In this document: positions 24,101 to 39,100 of the stretch, piece after piece
Numbering within the stretch: position 1 is the stretch's first letter
Layout: every line of letters begins with the position of its first letter
From: Rhea pennata
Taxonomy: Eukaryota; Chordata; Aves; Rheiformes; Rheidae
NCBI RefSeq assembly: GCF_028389875.1
Contig: NC_084674.1
Coordinates: 14,479,501-14,543,500 of the forward strand
Direction of reading: 5' to 3'
Length of the DNA stretch: 64,000 nucleotides
Position numbers and translations under genes: made by a program
The notes under the pieces: generated by a model
Database searches by the model: none
Told to the model about the DNA's origin: nothing
What the model saw: the letters and a program-made list of their open reading frames with translations, nothing else

Positions 24101-27100
24101 ACTAATTCTTTTAATGTATGTTTTTATATTCATCTTTAGTTGATTAAAGATTATTATACAATATATGCATGTGTAAAGTATATTAATTACACGATAATGT
24201 ATCTAAATAATGAATTAATTACAGATTAATTGTACTAAAAAAGTTGCAGAGAAGAGAGACAGTAGTAATTTGAGTCTTCAGTGTGTTCTATGGTCTTCCA
24301 AAGCAAAGAAGTCAATCCTTGATAACTTACTAACGTAAATGTAAATATTATTTACCCTTTCAGAGGTCAGTAAGAATTTTTCTGAATGCATCATTGAAAT
24401 CCAAATACTGAAAATGGAAGGAAGGAAGTCTGAATTTTAAAAAAAGTCCATGAAATAATGACTTCTTTTTTATCTTTGTAGAAAGTTTTGTGTACCCTAC
24501 ATCTTAAACAAGTATATAATATTTCAACTTTCGTGAAATGTCTTTTTTAGGAGTGCTGTCAGCGAATTAATTACTTTTTAGATGTTTTTCTGTTTGCTCC
24601 TGAAGATCTTGCACTGAATGCAACGGTTATTCTGTGGCCAAAGAAGATTAATGCTATTTTTGATGAACACGATGATGTAAGGATATTTTCTTTGTTTGTG
24701 GCATATTCTGACTTGTTAGAGTTTTGACTTTGCTGCAAAAATAAATAGCTCAAGCAGCAAAATGTATCTAACCATCTAACATGCAACCATATTCATTTAA
24801 AAGTGCTTAAATAGTATGTTTCTTTCTTTCTTTCTTTCTTTTTTTTTTCCCTATCAACAGAGGGCTAGTACATTTGTAGAGGGATTTAAAATACAGAAAG
24901 TACTTGCTGTAATTGAAAACCTTTGGAAGTCTTAGTATCTTAATTTTTTTGTGGCCAGTACTAGCTAATATTGCCTATAGTGTAATCAGCTAGTACTGAA
25001 AATACATCTGCCATTTCCTCAGAGGAGTTAGTCTTCTGAACAGACAGTCATTTAGTTAAAATGATGTTCTGTTCTATCAATAAATGAACAGTTTGATTTG
25101 AATTTCTTAAACAGTAATCAGTAATAAAAAGCATGCAACATTTATTTTTCTCTGTGTGACTGTGTGTTAATACCTTTTCTGCCACTTGTTGATATTCATC
25201 TTGCTTGCATTCTTTATCTCTGGCTATGATATAGCGAGTCAGAAGTTTTGGTGTTCTCTTGGTTCTGTATAGTAGTTCAACATAGAATTTATTTTTGGAT
25301 TTAATATTGACTTTTTAAAATGTTTAAGAATTGTGTTTTTTAATAAAAATGTTGGTATCTTTTTAATACCAGAATTTAGGATTTCTCTTCCACTAAGTCT
25401 TACTCATATATCAAGAAATACGTTCAAGGGTACTAATAAGTTTCTGACTTAAAATATACCCAGTTTGGACTGTTATGTCTAATAATACTCAAAATCTCTC
25501 TATAAAAAAAATTTATAATCCCAAATAATAAATGATTGGAATTTATTTTCTACTTGTACAGAGGGAATTCATGATGACTGTTCAAATTATTTTTACTGAA
25601 GAGGTCAGTGTAGAGTGTGTCTGATTTAATGCTAATGCCTCAGAAGTATATCTGTTTATGGCTGACAATACCTAGCAACCTGCATAGTGCCAGATTCGGA
25701 AGATAAGAATGTTTTTACATTCAGTCTCTATGTGTCTATTTATGCTATCAGATATGAGTTCGTTCTTCTTTTAATGCTAAAGGAGAGGACTAATTCCTCT
25801 TTTGGAAAAGTTCAGTTTGTCTGCTGCATCATTTTTGCACGGCAGTAGGTGTTCCTCTTTGTCTAGACCAGTTTCTTGGTTAATAGCCTTGAAAATAACT
25901 GCTCTTTGTGCAGACCATATGCTTTAGGGTGGGGTTATGTTCTACAGTTCTTACTTCTGTAGCATTAGATACACAGGGAATAGTGCTGGCCTTTCACTGT
26001 TGTAGAGGTCTCCTCTTCAGGCAATATAATACTAAATTCAAAGATGAGAATCTATTTTTTTTAATACATCCAGTCTCTGTGTTTACACCTCGTGCTGTAC
26101 TCGATGGAGCTCTCCCATCTTTTGTCTGGTTGCTGAAGGAGATCTATAGAAGTTAGAATTGCCTGCAATTACTGAGTAAGGGATTCCATATTCACATGCA
26201 GAGGCTGCGCACACTTAAACGTGTGGATAGCTCCGCCACAAAGAACTTGAGCTGCGTAAGGATAATAACTTCTATATATTGTTTATTTTCTATTTATTCT
26301 CAAAATATTTAATTTAAATAGCACTAGGCATGTTAACTATTGAAAGGACTTAGAGACTTTTTTTTTGCTTGTTTCTACCCTAAAAACAAATTAATTGTTT
26401 TGTAGCTGATTGAACAGTCTAGGCTTAGAGGAGAACTTGAACTAACACAGAAAACTGAGAAATTGGTTACGGAAATACGCAGGCTCATGCGTTCTGTGGC
26501 AGAATTGGAAGAATACTCAGAACTGGATTGCATGCAACAGGTATGATTAACATGTATAAAATTGGTAAAAACATTTTGTATGTTTAATGCAGAGGTTCAT
26601 TGAAGGAATTTAAAAATAATTATGTTAGCAAATGTGAACTAATATGTTTATGTCTGTTATCCTATTACTGCAATGATAATACTCATAAAATGCCCTCCTC
26701 CGTTTTTGGACTAGATTGGCAATAATATTTTGACTGGAAAACTTAGCATAATTTTGCCTAAATTAACTGATAGTTTGCTGAGTTCCAGCAGGGACTAAAA
26801 TATCAAAAATACATAATATTATTTTTTGTCTTTTTACTCTGGTTTATATAAAGCATATGGTGTGAGGTCCTGGCTCAAATGAAATTAATGGGAATCATGT
26901 CAATAGCTTCAGTGAGATCAAAATTTCATCATCTGGTTTTGATAATTTGAGGAATTGAAGGAAAAAATAGCAAGTTAGAAAGAGTAATTGTTGGAGATTT
27001 GATGTTAAATGAACCTCAAAAGTTCCTTTCTTCTACTAATGAAGAGCTGACCAATGGCTCTAAAACTCTGCAACTTTCTAAATGTCTTTTATAAGCACTA

Positions 27101-30100
27101 AAACATGCCCTGCATTTAAGTGTCAGGATATCACAGTACTACTCAGTAATTTTGTTTTTTAAAAGCAAAAAGTCCAAGAATTTATTATATTTTGATATTG
27201 TGGTAGCTGTTCAGAACTTAACCTAGATATCTCTCAAGACATACAATTATTTGATTTCAGTATGTGACTGACCTGAGAGCATTACAGAAACGTATACAAG
27301 AGGCTGATGAAACAGTCACTTTTATTAATAAAGAGGAGACTCTCTTCAAATGGAAACTGACTGAATTCCCACTCCTCGGTAGCATAAAAGTTGAGATTGA
27401 ACCATATCAGAAACTTTTTGGTCTTATACTGAAATGGCAGCGAACAGAAAAAAGGTAACTCAATTTTACATACTCTCGATCTAAATGAAGGTGAAATGAA
27501 GGTGAAGATAAAACACACAGACTGTTTTTGTTCATGTCAGATGTAGAAGGTGGTTTTGTTTACTTCTAAAAGATTATCACTTACTAGCAATCCAAGCTAG
27601 AAAAATAGTCAGTGTTTTTAATATAATGTAAAGGAGTATAGCCACACTTGGTATCATTCATATGGCCACATAACTGTATTATTCATATCAGTAAGGCCCA
27701 TAAATAAGCCAGGAATCATATGATGAAGAAAAGGTTGATTAGGTATGAACCATTCTGTATGCAAGATGGGGAAGAAGTTTAAATATCAAGACTACAATCT
27801 CTATATAATGAAAAACATATTTAATCTAACAGCTGTCCAAAATAAAATGTAGATGTGCTCAAATGATTATGTTACTCTGTAGCGGCTAGATTTTACCACA
27901 AAAGCTATGATACGTCTGAGTCTGAATTAAGTGAAATTGTTTACCAATGCCTGTGTTCTTTGTAAGTGGTGAAATCTGATATAACTGGACAACGTGGATT
28001 TTCTTGAAAATCTGAGCGGCTATTATGTTTTGATGACATATGTTGACCTCTATCCAGAGCATTATGTTTTTGTGCAAATGTTTTTGAATACATGCAACTG
28101 TTTCAGTATGTGCAGGACTTGAGAGCATTACGCAGAAGCATTCAGGAGCCCATAAAAACCACCTTTAGTTATGTAATAGAATTTTGCATAGAATGACAAT
28201 ACTTAGAAAAAAGAATTTTATTGTTTTTAAATAATTATTAACCTAAATCAGGTTTATGTTGCAAATAAGGTGTCAAATACTTACGGACTGTGTTTGTTAT
28301 CCTGTTTTCTAACGTTACTTTTTTCTCAGATGGATGGATGGTGACTTTTTTGAACTAAATGGGGAAAGCATGGAGGCAGAGATTGATGACTTTTTTCGAG
28401 AGGTATACAAAATGTCCAAACTCTTCCAGCAAAAGCAGAAGAAAGCTCAGCAAGAATGGAAAAAGACATCACAACGCAGAAATGTAGTAGAAGAGAAGAT
28501 AGAAGAAGAAAAAAAGGCAAATCCAATTCTTGCAATGTGTTCTTCAGTTTTGGAGCAGATTAAAGACTTTAAGGTGAAAAAATGGTGAGGGTGGGGGATG
28601 TTAGTATTATTTTGGTGATAATGGACAAATGCTGAAGTCAGTATTAAGCCTGCGTAGGTGCTTCAGTGTCGGAGACCCCTGTTTTTTGTTAGCTTGAGGG
28701 ACTGATATTTCATACTTTTGAATGATTGAATTTTGTAGGAAATTGAATGATGGAAAGCCAGATTGGGTTTGATCTAAATGTCCCAAACAGCAGAATGGCA
28801 GAAGTTTTCCACCCCCTTCTTGTCCAGTAAGGCCTCAAAGGGATGACCAGACATGTAGATAGCAGAAAACAGCTGCTCATTTTAGTAATAATTACCACTA
28901 TACAATTCTTTAGAATGTCTGTTAAGCTTGCCTTGATAAGACCCCAAATATAAATAGTAAGCTACTGCACCAAGATTTCCTCTCTTGATACTGTGTTTTC
29001 ATGGACATCTGAATTCTGCCATTGGAAGCTGAAGAGAAGTACTCACACTGTAAATATCTAAACAAAGCACTCTGATGTGCTTGGGAGTTTACCTCTGGGA
29101 GTTCTTGCTTTTTCCTGTTACTAACTACAGAGAGCTCTGAATTGCTGTTTCCAGATTGAACTGTACCATTGATTTTAATAGAATAAAATTACACTCCAGG
29201 TTTCTTTGCAGTTTTAGGGATGTGAGTAGTTAAAGAGTGAATATATACATGAGGATAACACTCTTCAGATTTAGAGAATTTTTTAGGGATGTAGTTGGAA
29301 AATTTGAAATGGAACTACATGTTATGTTAAATGTAAGTCTAATTTAACGTAGCGTAGTGGAAATTCTTTTCCTTTTCACAGAACCTTGGAAGAGTTAGAG
29401 TTGGAAGGGACCTCTGGACCATCTCATCCCTCAGGCAGGATCAGCCTGAACAGGTTGCCCAGAACTATGTTCAATTGAGTTTTGAGTATCTCCAAGGACG
29501 GAGACTCTACAATCTCTCTGGGCAACCTGTTCCAATTTTTAGCCATCCTCACATTGAAGAAGTGCTTTCTTATGTTCAGATGGAATTTCCTGTGTTTCAG
29601 TTTTGTGCCCATTGCCTCTTGCCCTGCCGCTGGGCACTGCTGAGAAAAGTCTTTACACCATCCCATCAGATATTGATAGACATTGATAAGATCCTGCTAA
29701 GCAGTCCCAACTCTTGTAGCCTCTTGTATGAGAGATGCTTCAGTTCCTTCATCATCTTTGTGGCCCTTTGCTGGACTCACACTAGCAGCTGCATGTCTCT
29801 CATGGCCTGTGGAACTCAGCACTAGGTAAAGCACACCAAATGTGGCTTCACCAGTGCTGACTAGAGAGGAAGGATCACCTCCCTTAACCTGCTGGCAGTG
29901 CTCCTCCTAAAACCTCTCATTTGCCTTCTTTGCCATGAGGCACTGCTAGCACATATTCAGCTTTTTGTCCACCAGTACCCCCACATCCTTCTCTGCAAAG
30001 CTGCTTTCCAGCTGGTCAGCCCCCAGCCTCTACTAGTACATAGGGTTGTTCTTCCCTAGGTGCAGGACTCTACAGTTCCTGTTGTTGAACTTCAGGAGAT

Positions 30101-33100
30101 TCCTGTTTCTCTAGGCTGTTGAGGTCCTTCTCAAAGGCAGTGCAACCATCTGGTGCATCAGCCACTCCTCCCAATTTTGTATCAGCTGCAAACTTGCTGA
30201 GGGTGGATTTGATCCCACCGTTCAAGTCACTAGTGAAGACGTTAAACAGTATTGGCCCCAGTATTGATGCCTGGGGAATATCAGTAGTGACTGGCCTCCA
30301 CCTAGACTTTGCACTGCAGATCACAACCCTCTTAGCCTGGCAATTCAGCCAGTTTCAGTCCACCTCACTGACCACTTACTCTCCTGCCAAAACACTACCT
30401 CAAGGTTTTTTATTTCTTCAATAATTTACTGCAGTTATTTAGAAATTAAACACACAACTGAATGGATCTATTTATGATTTTCAGAAAGATTTTTGTCATC
30501 AGTTACTACAGGAGAATTTTAAATGTATATCAGAGATGATTAAAATGAATGATGCACATCACAATTTTTATCACACACAAAACTTTTGTACAGATATAAT
30601 TAAACCTTATAAATGCTTTTTCTTATTTAGGAGAATATTCCTACTGTGACTGTCTTTTGTAACCCTGGCATACGAACTCGTCACTGGCAGCAGATGTCAG
30701 ATATAGTAGGATATGATTTAACACCAGACTCTGGAACTACCCTGAGAAAAGTCTTAAAGCAGAATCTAGGTCCTTATTTGGAACAGTTTGAAGTCATAAG
30801 TTTAGGTGCAAGTAAGGTAAGCATGGAGATTTGATAGTTAAAATACATGTCTGGTCTTTTAGTGATGGCTTTTATGACTTACCAGACAAGAGGTCTGATG
30901 AGACTTTAGCCTATTCGATGATGACAATGACTGTGTAAACATTCATATCTCATGTGGCATCATGATTATTCCCTGAATGCATTGTTTTCGGTGCATTAGA
31001 AAGTACAATATTAAGAAAAATAATTTAACTTATGTTCTTAGATCAAAATAGATTATTCAAATGGCTAGTCTTGTATATTAAATTAATCTGTACAAAATTA
31101 ATGCAATAGCTAAAATAAATTGTTTTGTTTTTCCACTGCAGGAATTTTCATTAGAGAAAGCAATGCGTGCTATGATGGAAACCTGGGCTTCAATTTCCTT
31201 TAATACAAGTGTGTATCGCGACACTGGTGTTCATATTCTGTCCGCAGTGGATGACATTCAAGCTGTTCTTGATGATCAGATTGTGAAAACTCAGACAATG
31301 AGGGGATCACCTTTCATTAAACCATTTGAGAAAGAAATCAGGGTATGATGAGAACGGCATATACATTTTACCATTTTTAATTGTAGGTAGCTATAATTCA
31401 AGAGTGAGCCAATTGTTTCACTCATACTTGCTCACAAGAGTAAGCATTATTGTTTCCCTTTTCATCAATGAAATTCTTTGAATTTTCAGCTTTCATAGTA
31501 AGTTCTTATTACATTATTTCTAAGTGTTGCAAATCCCTCTACATCTCATGTTTTTGGTAGCTCTCTCTTTCACCATTCAGATTCAAAAGCAACCAAGAGA
31601 ACATCATTATTTTTCTGTATATTTTGAAAATCATTATTTCAGTTTATTATCTCTATTTGATAAATTGAAATTACATTTTTGTTCTCATTAATAACATATA
31701 AGCATTTAGCCCTTGAGCTTTGGAATCAAGTTTTGAACTACAGCATTTGCTTCTAGGCAAGAGAATTTCTTGAGGACTGGTAGGAAAAAAAAAGGTTACT
31801 TTATCCAAGCTTCAGAACAATGATGGAATCACTTTATAACTGCTTTTCTCTTCTCAGGACTGGAGTAGCCTTCATAGTCTTAGCACCCTGATTGCTGCTA
31901 GGATAGTAGCTGGTGAAACTGCTTTGCTTGTTCATTTATGTAGGAAATCCTCAGAAACAAGAGGGCTCAGGGAACATACTTAGTATTTACCCTTTTCAGG
32001 CAGCAACTCAGCCTTTTCTAGAGGCATCTGCTACCATCCGCTTCAGAGACAGAGTACTGGGATGATTAGATCTCTCCTCAGATCTAGTGTGGACTTTCTG
32101 GTATTCCTGTGCCCCTGTTGTGATTCAGCTACAAGCCAAGAGCTCCTCACTGTGGGTCATGGGACAGAATTTGTCACTGGTAGCCTACTGAGTGTTACTT
32201 AACCATTATGTTATTAAAAGATCATAGCACTAGAGTGATCTGAAAATAGATAAATGGCGCTAACTGGATTTTGAAAAATGAATCTCCAGGTAAGTTAAAC
32301 CTTTTGTACTCCTTTGGTTATATGTAAATATGGAAGAATCTAGATATTCTTAAATATTTTTATTTTGATTACTATTGTAAAAAATTATTTTATTTTCTCC
32401 TTGAACACTGGAGCACCATGCTGTCCATGATGCCTCTTTTCTTATATTTATTCTCTTTAACATTATTTATGTAGAAATACTTAGGTAACTTTCTTTTAAA
32501 TATTTGTTAAGGAATGGGAAAATCGCCTAATTCAAATTCAGGAGATTATTGATGAATGGCTGAAAGTTCAAGCTCAATGGCTTTATTTGGAACCCATTTT
32601 TTCTTCCGAGGATATTATGCAACAGATGCCAGAAGAGGGGCGTCTCTTTCAGACTGTAGATAGATACTGGAGGGATATTATGAAGTATTGTGCCAAAGAC
32701 CCAAAGGTGAGGAAAATGTTAAAAAGAAGTAATAGTTTCTCTCCATTTCATCATTTCTTTTGTGTTCAGAATATATACAGTGAGCTACCACATTAATTGT
32801 CTAGAGTTTCTAAGAACAAAGCCGTGTTGTACATTAACTATTTGAGTGACTTTTACTGTACAAGGAAGCAATTCATAACTTATATTTTGCATGTATTTGT
32901 TACTGCAGGTTCTTGTTGCTACGTCTTTGACAGGGTTATTGGAGAAGCTTCAGAACTGTAATGAGCTTCTTGACAAAATCATGAAAGGACTGAATGCTTA
33001 TCTTGAGAAAAAGCGTCTCTTCTTTCCTCGGTATGATGTGTTTTGGCTAGTTCAAAGAAAAAAAAAGGCTTTTAAAATTTTAAAATTGCCTGATAATTCA

Positions 33101-36100
33101 GTTATCTCTTCTTTTTCCCCTATCTTTTTTTTTTCCCTCCCCCCCCCCCTTTTCTCTCCTGAATCATTTTCTAGCTTCTTTTTCCTATCTAATGATGAAA
33201 TGCTGGAGATCCTGTCAGAGACTAAAGACCCTCTCAGAGTTCAACCTCACTTGAAAAAGTGTTTTGAAGGCATTGCTAAGCTGCATTTCCTTCCCAATCT
33301 GGATATTAAGGCAATGTATAGTTCTGAAGGCGAGCATGTAGAGCTGATTTCAAGTATTTCTACATCTGAAGCTCGAGGCGCAGTGGAGAAGTGGTTAATT
33401 CAAGTAGAAGATATTATGCTGAAGAGTGTACATCATGTTATTTCTAGATCAAGAATGGTATGGGTTTTGTAGTATGTGTTTCGTAATAATATAAAGGCTA
33501 TGACATAAACACTTTGTTCTTTATTTTAAGGCTTGGCTTTCTAAAATTCTTGGAACACAAGAATTTATGCAGATGAAATTAAGGGTTTGGGACTGAGTTA
33601 ATATGACTTGTATTTACAGTGAGCTAAATAAGAGTTTAGCTTGAATAAGAATTGAATGTTTTTATGTAACACTGTTTATAGATTTTAAAAAGCCTGGCAG
33701 CAGTACTGCATTTCTAGGTTATCTCATTTGGATTAAATGAATTATTCAGTCTTTTTATTTAATTAAAAGTCAGAGATAAATAAAAAACTTGTTTGCTTCC
33801 TCCTGAAAGAAAACTATAAGCCAGAAAGGATTTCTTGTGTAAAGTTAGGAAGTTGTGAATATTTCCATAACATGAAAAGATAATGACTTGAATTTTTAAA
33901 ATTATTTATCAAATAACAAACAAATCTAAATGGAGGGATAGGGGGAAGATATGTAAAAGTGCATTTGTATTTTGCATTGTTAATGAAAATATTAATAGAA
34001 TCACATTATATACTTCTGTATTACATTATGTATGTACTGGCACAGTATTTATACACTGTATTTAACTCTTCTAGGCATATCCAGAGGCTGAGAGAAAAAG
34101 TTGGGTTCTGGAGTGGCCTGGGCAAGTAGTATTGTGCGTATCGCAGATGTTCTGGACAAGTGAGGTGCATGAAGCTCTTGGCAGTGGACAAGAGGTACTA
34201 TATAATGCATTATCTGGTTTTTATTTTATTAATTTCTCATTTTAGGTAATGTGTTTTGTTTAACCGAATCATTTATATTTTTCCACAGTCAAAATAAGAT
34301 TCAATAAAATATCATCATACGAGTTCGATGTACGTGAATTTTGGTATAGTGATTTACACCTTTGATTCCGTGACTTGAATATTCTTGTTTAAAACAAGCA
34401 CAGATGAAAAAAATTACTGTAGCTTTGCAACAGAAATATATGTCTGAGAACGAGAGATAAGATAACGTGAAAAACGACAATGAAGAAGAATGGTTTAATA
34501 AGCAGTCTGTGAGACTTTTAGTTGCCCTGACAATAAGTCTGAAACCCTGAAAAGTATCATATAGTCAGTTTTATAATTACCTTTTTTTCCCCAGGGTTTA
34601 AAGGATTATTATGATACTCTTCAGCTTCAGCTTAATGATATTGTAGAGCTGGTAAGAGGAAAACTGTCAAAGCAAACAAGGACTACACTGGGTGCCTTGG
34701 TTACTATTGATGTTCATGCTAGAGATGTCGTAATGGAAATGATTGAAAGTGGTATGTATCTTTAAAAACGTTTTTTTTTCATGTGCTTCTTAATACCTTA
34801 ATCTTGAGTTAATTAAAAATACTTTACATCATATGACTTTGCTACCTAAAACACAATAATATTTGGATGTTAACCTCAAGTATATGAGAACATTGATGAT
34901 TTCTAAGTTATTGCAAATGTAAACCCCATTAAAAATATGGTTATATAAAAATTTCTATCATTGATGTTGATTCTGTATTTATCAGGTGTGCAGAGTGAAA
35001 CGGACTTTCAGTGGCTTGCACAACTACGATATTATTGGGAATCTGAGAACGTTCGTGTCCGCATCATTAACTGCAATGTAAAATATGCCTATGAATACCT
35101 TGGAAACTCACCACGCCTTGTCATTACTCCTCTTACAGACAGATGTTATCGCACTTTGGTATGATCTTTTACAATGAGTGCTACTAAATACAGTTTTTAC
35201 TGTAGTATATTATTTCTTACACTGTTCGTTATAGCCATACTTCTAGGGCTTGCAGTTGCAGTGATACTGAGGGTATTTCTGTTAAAATGCAGTTTTCAAA
35301 GATTCTGATTTCTTTATAAAGATATAAGGTGAAACAGACTTATAACAAAATACCTGGACAGCTCACTAACATGACTGAAAGGTTAGTGGATTGTTCTGTT
35401 GTGGATATGTGGTGTTTGCTTGCTTGTTTTGTTTTAAAAAAACAAACAAAAATAGGTGAAAACCCTCAGCAAGTTTACCCCTATCTAGACTACGAGAGTA
35501 CAGATTCCTTTTCTGATATTCTGTGAGATGAAGAAGGATCCACTTGTGATCATATTGTTCCTAAAACTAGGACAAAAGTTTGTCCTCTAGTCTCTTTTTT
35601 TGTGGTTAGAGGGGTTTACTGTTCTATCCTGAACTAATTTAACAACTGAAAGTTATGGAACATACAAGTAGTAGTATACTGTGAAGGGCCACCTCTCAAG
35701 CAAAAGCACTGAAGTAAAAACAGAGGAAGAGAAAGCTGTAGTTGAAGACTGAGGACAGACTGTTGGGTGATACTGCCTCTGGATAAGTGTCCTCTCAGAT
35801 GTGGCTTTGCTGACCATCATTTACTGCAACTTATTTGGTGGAAATATAGTTTCGAGTTTTACTGGGTGCCATCCTCCTGTTGTTGGAACACGCTAATTTT
35901 CATGCTGTGGGTATTAAATCATCAGCTTTGTAGGATATAAGAAAGAATTGTTCTGAAAAGACCTGACTGATAATGGATATACATATGGAGATTTTTTTTC
36001 CCTGTTCATAGCTTCAATTTTTGTGATACGGTCCTAGTTGATGCTTGGCACCTATTTGTCACAACAAAGTTTAGAGCCTGCAACTTCATTTCTTCTGTCA

Positions 36101-39100
36101 TATTTTTTCCTATTTCATAGGAGAGACTATAGAATAAATAGTCAATGGAGTGTGAATGGAACAAAGGAAGCCTGGGAAAGACAAAGAAAAGAGGAATAAG
36201 TACATTAAAGGAAAAATAGAGGTAGAAAAGAGAAGTAGCCAAGCAATTGGGTGACTTTTACTTTGAAGGCTGTATGTAGGCAAAAACTGAAAGATTGGAT
36301 CCAGTTAAGTTTAAATAACTAATCATGGTCATGACGATAATGAATACAACTAAACTGTCTTTTAGGGAAAGCTGAATTCTCTTGTCTCTCTTTTTAGGTA
36401 AATTTAAGATTATTTTAAAATTAATGTAATTAGTCTTCTTTTGTTTCATACAGTAATTTTAGCTATCTAGTGCAATTTAACATTATTTTTCATTAAGGGC
36501 AATTTCATACAAATTAAGTTATAATAATTTCCATAAATTATTTCTGTTCCTTAGATTGGGGCTTTTTATCTAAATCTTGGTGGAGCCCCAGAAGGCCCAG
36601 CAGGGACAGGTAAAACAGAGACCACCAAAGATTTGGCTAAAGCTCTTGCTGTGCAGTGTGTTGTCTTCAACTGCTCGGATGGCCTTGATTACCTGGCAAT
36701 GGGGAAGGTAAACAGAAATATATGTTGAGCTTTGTGCTTTATTTTCCAGAATGAAAACTGTTGGTTCCCTACTTTGAAGAGATGCTTAAATAAATGAGCA
36801 TCACCTATGATCTGCTACTGTTGAATTTCAATCCAACGTCCCAATGCGCAGTGTCTTCCACATATGTTTAACATTGTATGCTTCAGGAAATCCTATTGTT
36901 TTTCCTAATAGATGCAAAGTGACAAGAGTTTGCAGGGTCAGGATCTTCTGTTTTAGCTTCCTTTTGGAATCAAGAAAGAAATCTTGATTTAATTTGGTTT
37001 TCTTTTTTTTCCTTCAGTACATCAGTGACCTTTGCTCTAAATATGCTTAGATGTTATCGAAATTTTCTCTCTCATATCATTAAACTTCAAAGTATGATAC
37101 TCTGAATTTCTTTTGAATCCTCTAAGATTTTATTAGAAACATGACCACTGACTGAGTGACTGACTTTATTTGTAGTTTTTCAAGGGTTTGGCTTCGTCAG
37201 GTGCCTGGGCTTGTTTTGATGAATTTAATCGCATTGAGCTAGAAGTCTTGTCTGTTGTGGCACAACAGATTCTTTGCATCCAGAGAGCCATACAGATGAA
37301 GCTAGAAGCATTTATTTTTGAAGGAACTGAACTGAAACTCAACCGCAACTGTTTTGTAGCTATTACTATGAATCCAGGGTACGCAGGACGTTCTGAACTT
37401 CCAGATAATCTGAAGGTAAAATAATAGAGAATTCATGTCTGCTTAAGAGTGAATTCTTCAGAGAATTGAAGGACAAATGTATTACTGTTATTAACTCAGA
37501 CTGTGCCACCTAGAATGTAAACATATACTGCTTATGTGATTTACACATGCTAAGCCTCTTTTTTTTCTAAATACTTTGTTCTCTTGAAAGAATTTAAACT
37601 ATTTTTTTAATTTCTTTTGTGTATTATTGTGTTTCATCATTATTTTTCCTGCGTAAAGACTGCAGTCCCATTAAAAAAGAATCTTTAAGGTGATCGTTTT
37701 GACTTGGTTAGCTATTTCTTTGGAGAGGCCTGGTGTCAGCAAAGTAAACTGGAGCCTTCTAGAAGGAGTATTAAAATGCATCTGTCCATTTTAAGACTCA
37801 ACTTTGGACAGAGCTGGCCCAGAGCTGCTGGGCCAGAGCAGGTTGCCTCGGTGGGAGTTATAATATGAACACTAACTTAAAACAGAATTAGTGTGTAGAG
37901 AAGGATGTACTAGCTGCAGATTACAGGAGTGGAAGTGTATTCTCTCACCTGCCAGGTATGCCATCGTGCTTTTTTCTTTCTGCTGTGATGGATGTATCTC
38001 AGATGGTATAAATAAGGGGCAGGCTGTGCTCTTGAAACAATGGTGAGGTCAGAGCTGGCAGAGACGGTGTCGAAGAAGGGAAGGGTATGTCCTGGACTTC
38101 TCTGCATTGGATTTTCATGATGCCAGCTTTTGTTAGCTTCCTAGTGAGTCATAAGCCATTTCTGCAAACATTGATATTTCTTTTATTTCATTGGCTCCCA
38201 GTGTTCCACTTTGCAGTGTGCCTCTTGTAAGTGATCCACAGCTTATCTACCTGATCATATTAAGCAGTACTTTATTTACAAAGTTGTTAGGATTTTCAGT
38301 TAAAAATGTTACGATGAGATGACCACTGAACCAGAGAGTTCTGAATGACTGGCTATTTTTCATTTAATCGTTTAAAAATATTTCTTTGGGTATGCGTTTC
38401 AGGTTCTTTTCCGAACGGTAGCCATGATGGTTCCTAACTATGCTCTGATAGCAGAAATTTCTCTCTATTCATATGGATTTTTGAATGCTAAGCCATTATC
38501 AGTGAAGATAGTAATGACCTACAGGCTTTGTTCAGAACAGCTTTCTTCGCAGTTTCACTATGATTATGGAATGCGAGCTGTTAAAGCTGTGTTGGTGGCT
38601 GCTGGGAATCTAAAATTGAAATTTCCAAAGGAAGATGAAGATATCCTGGTGAGTTTTTGGGGTAATAGTTTTTAAGGACTTTCACTGATGTGTGCTGTTC
38701 CAAATTCTGAAGGCAGTTCCACTCTATCTTCATTGTCACATCACTGATCTACTTTTCTTAGCTTCCTTATTTGTGAAAGAAAGGTAATGAAATAGATGCT
38801 GTTCTTTCCAGTGCTATGTTAATAATGACATTTGTCTTAATACTTAAATTAGTCTGTATTGCATACTAGACTGTTTTAATTGCAGAATGGTTTAGTCTTT
38901 GCTTTTGATAAGGACCATAAAATGTATATTATATTTGTGTTCTTTAGCTTCTTAGATCTATTAAGGATGTGAATGAGCCCAAATTTTTGTCATATGATAT
39001 ACCTCTCTTCATGGGTATAAGTAGTGATTTGTTTCCTGGAGTCAGACTTCCTGATGCAGACTACAATGTAAGTAAGCTTGTAATTCTTCCTTAGTCATAA

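Noticed and set aside
28107-28172. Working alternative exon rather than a relic
   Set aside because: The only nearby donor leaves phase 0, exon 17 needs phase 2, and the frame otherwise meets a stop, so a normal protein could not result.
29424-30424. Open frames at about 29.4-30.4 kb as host genes
   Set aside because: On the minus strand they are pieces of the decayed CR1 reverse-transcriptase frame; on the plus strand they are its antisense.
37755-37836. Palindrome CCTTCTAGAAGG (37755-37766) and an 8-bp-arm hairpin (37814-37836) as regulatory elements
   Set aside because: They lie mid-intron with no supporting context. The first resembles a heat-shock element, but a single short site of this kind is expected by chance.
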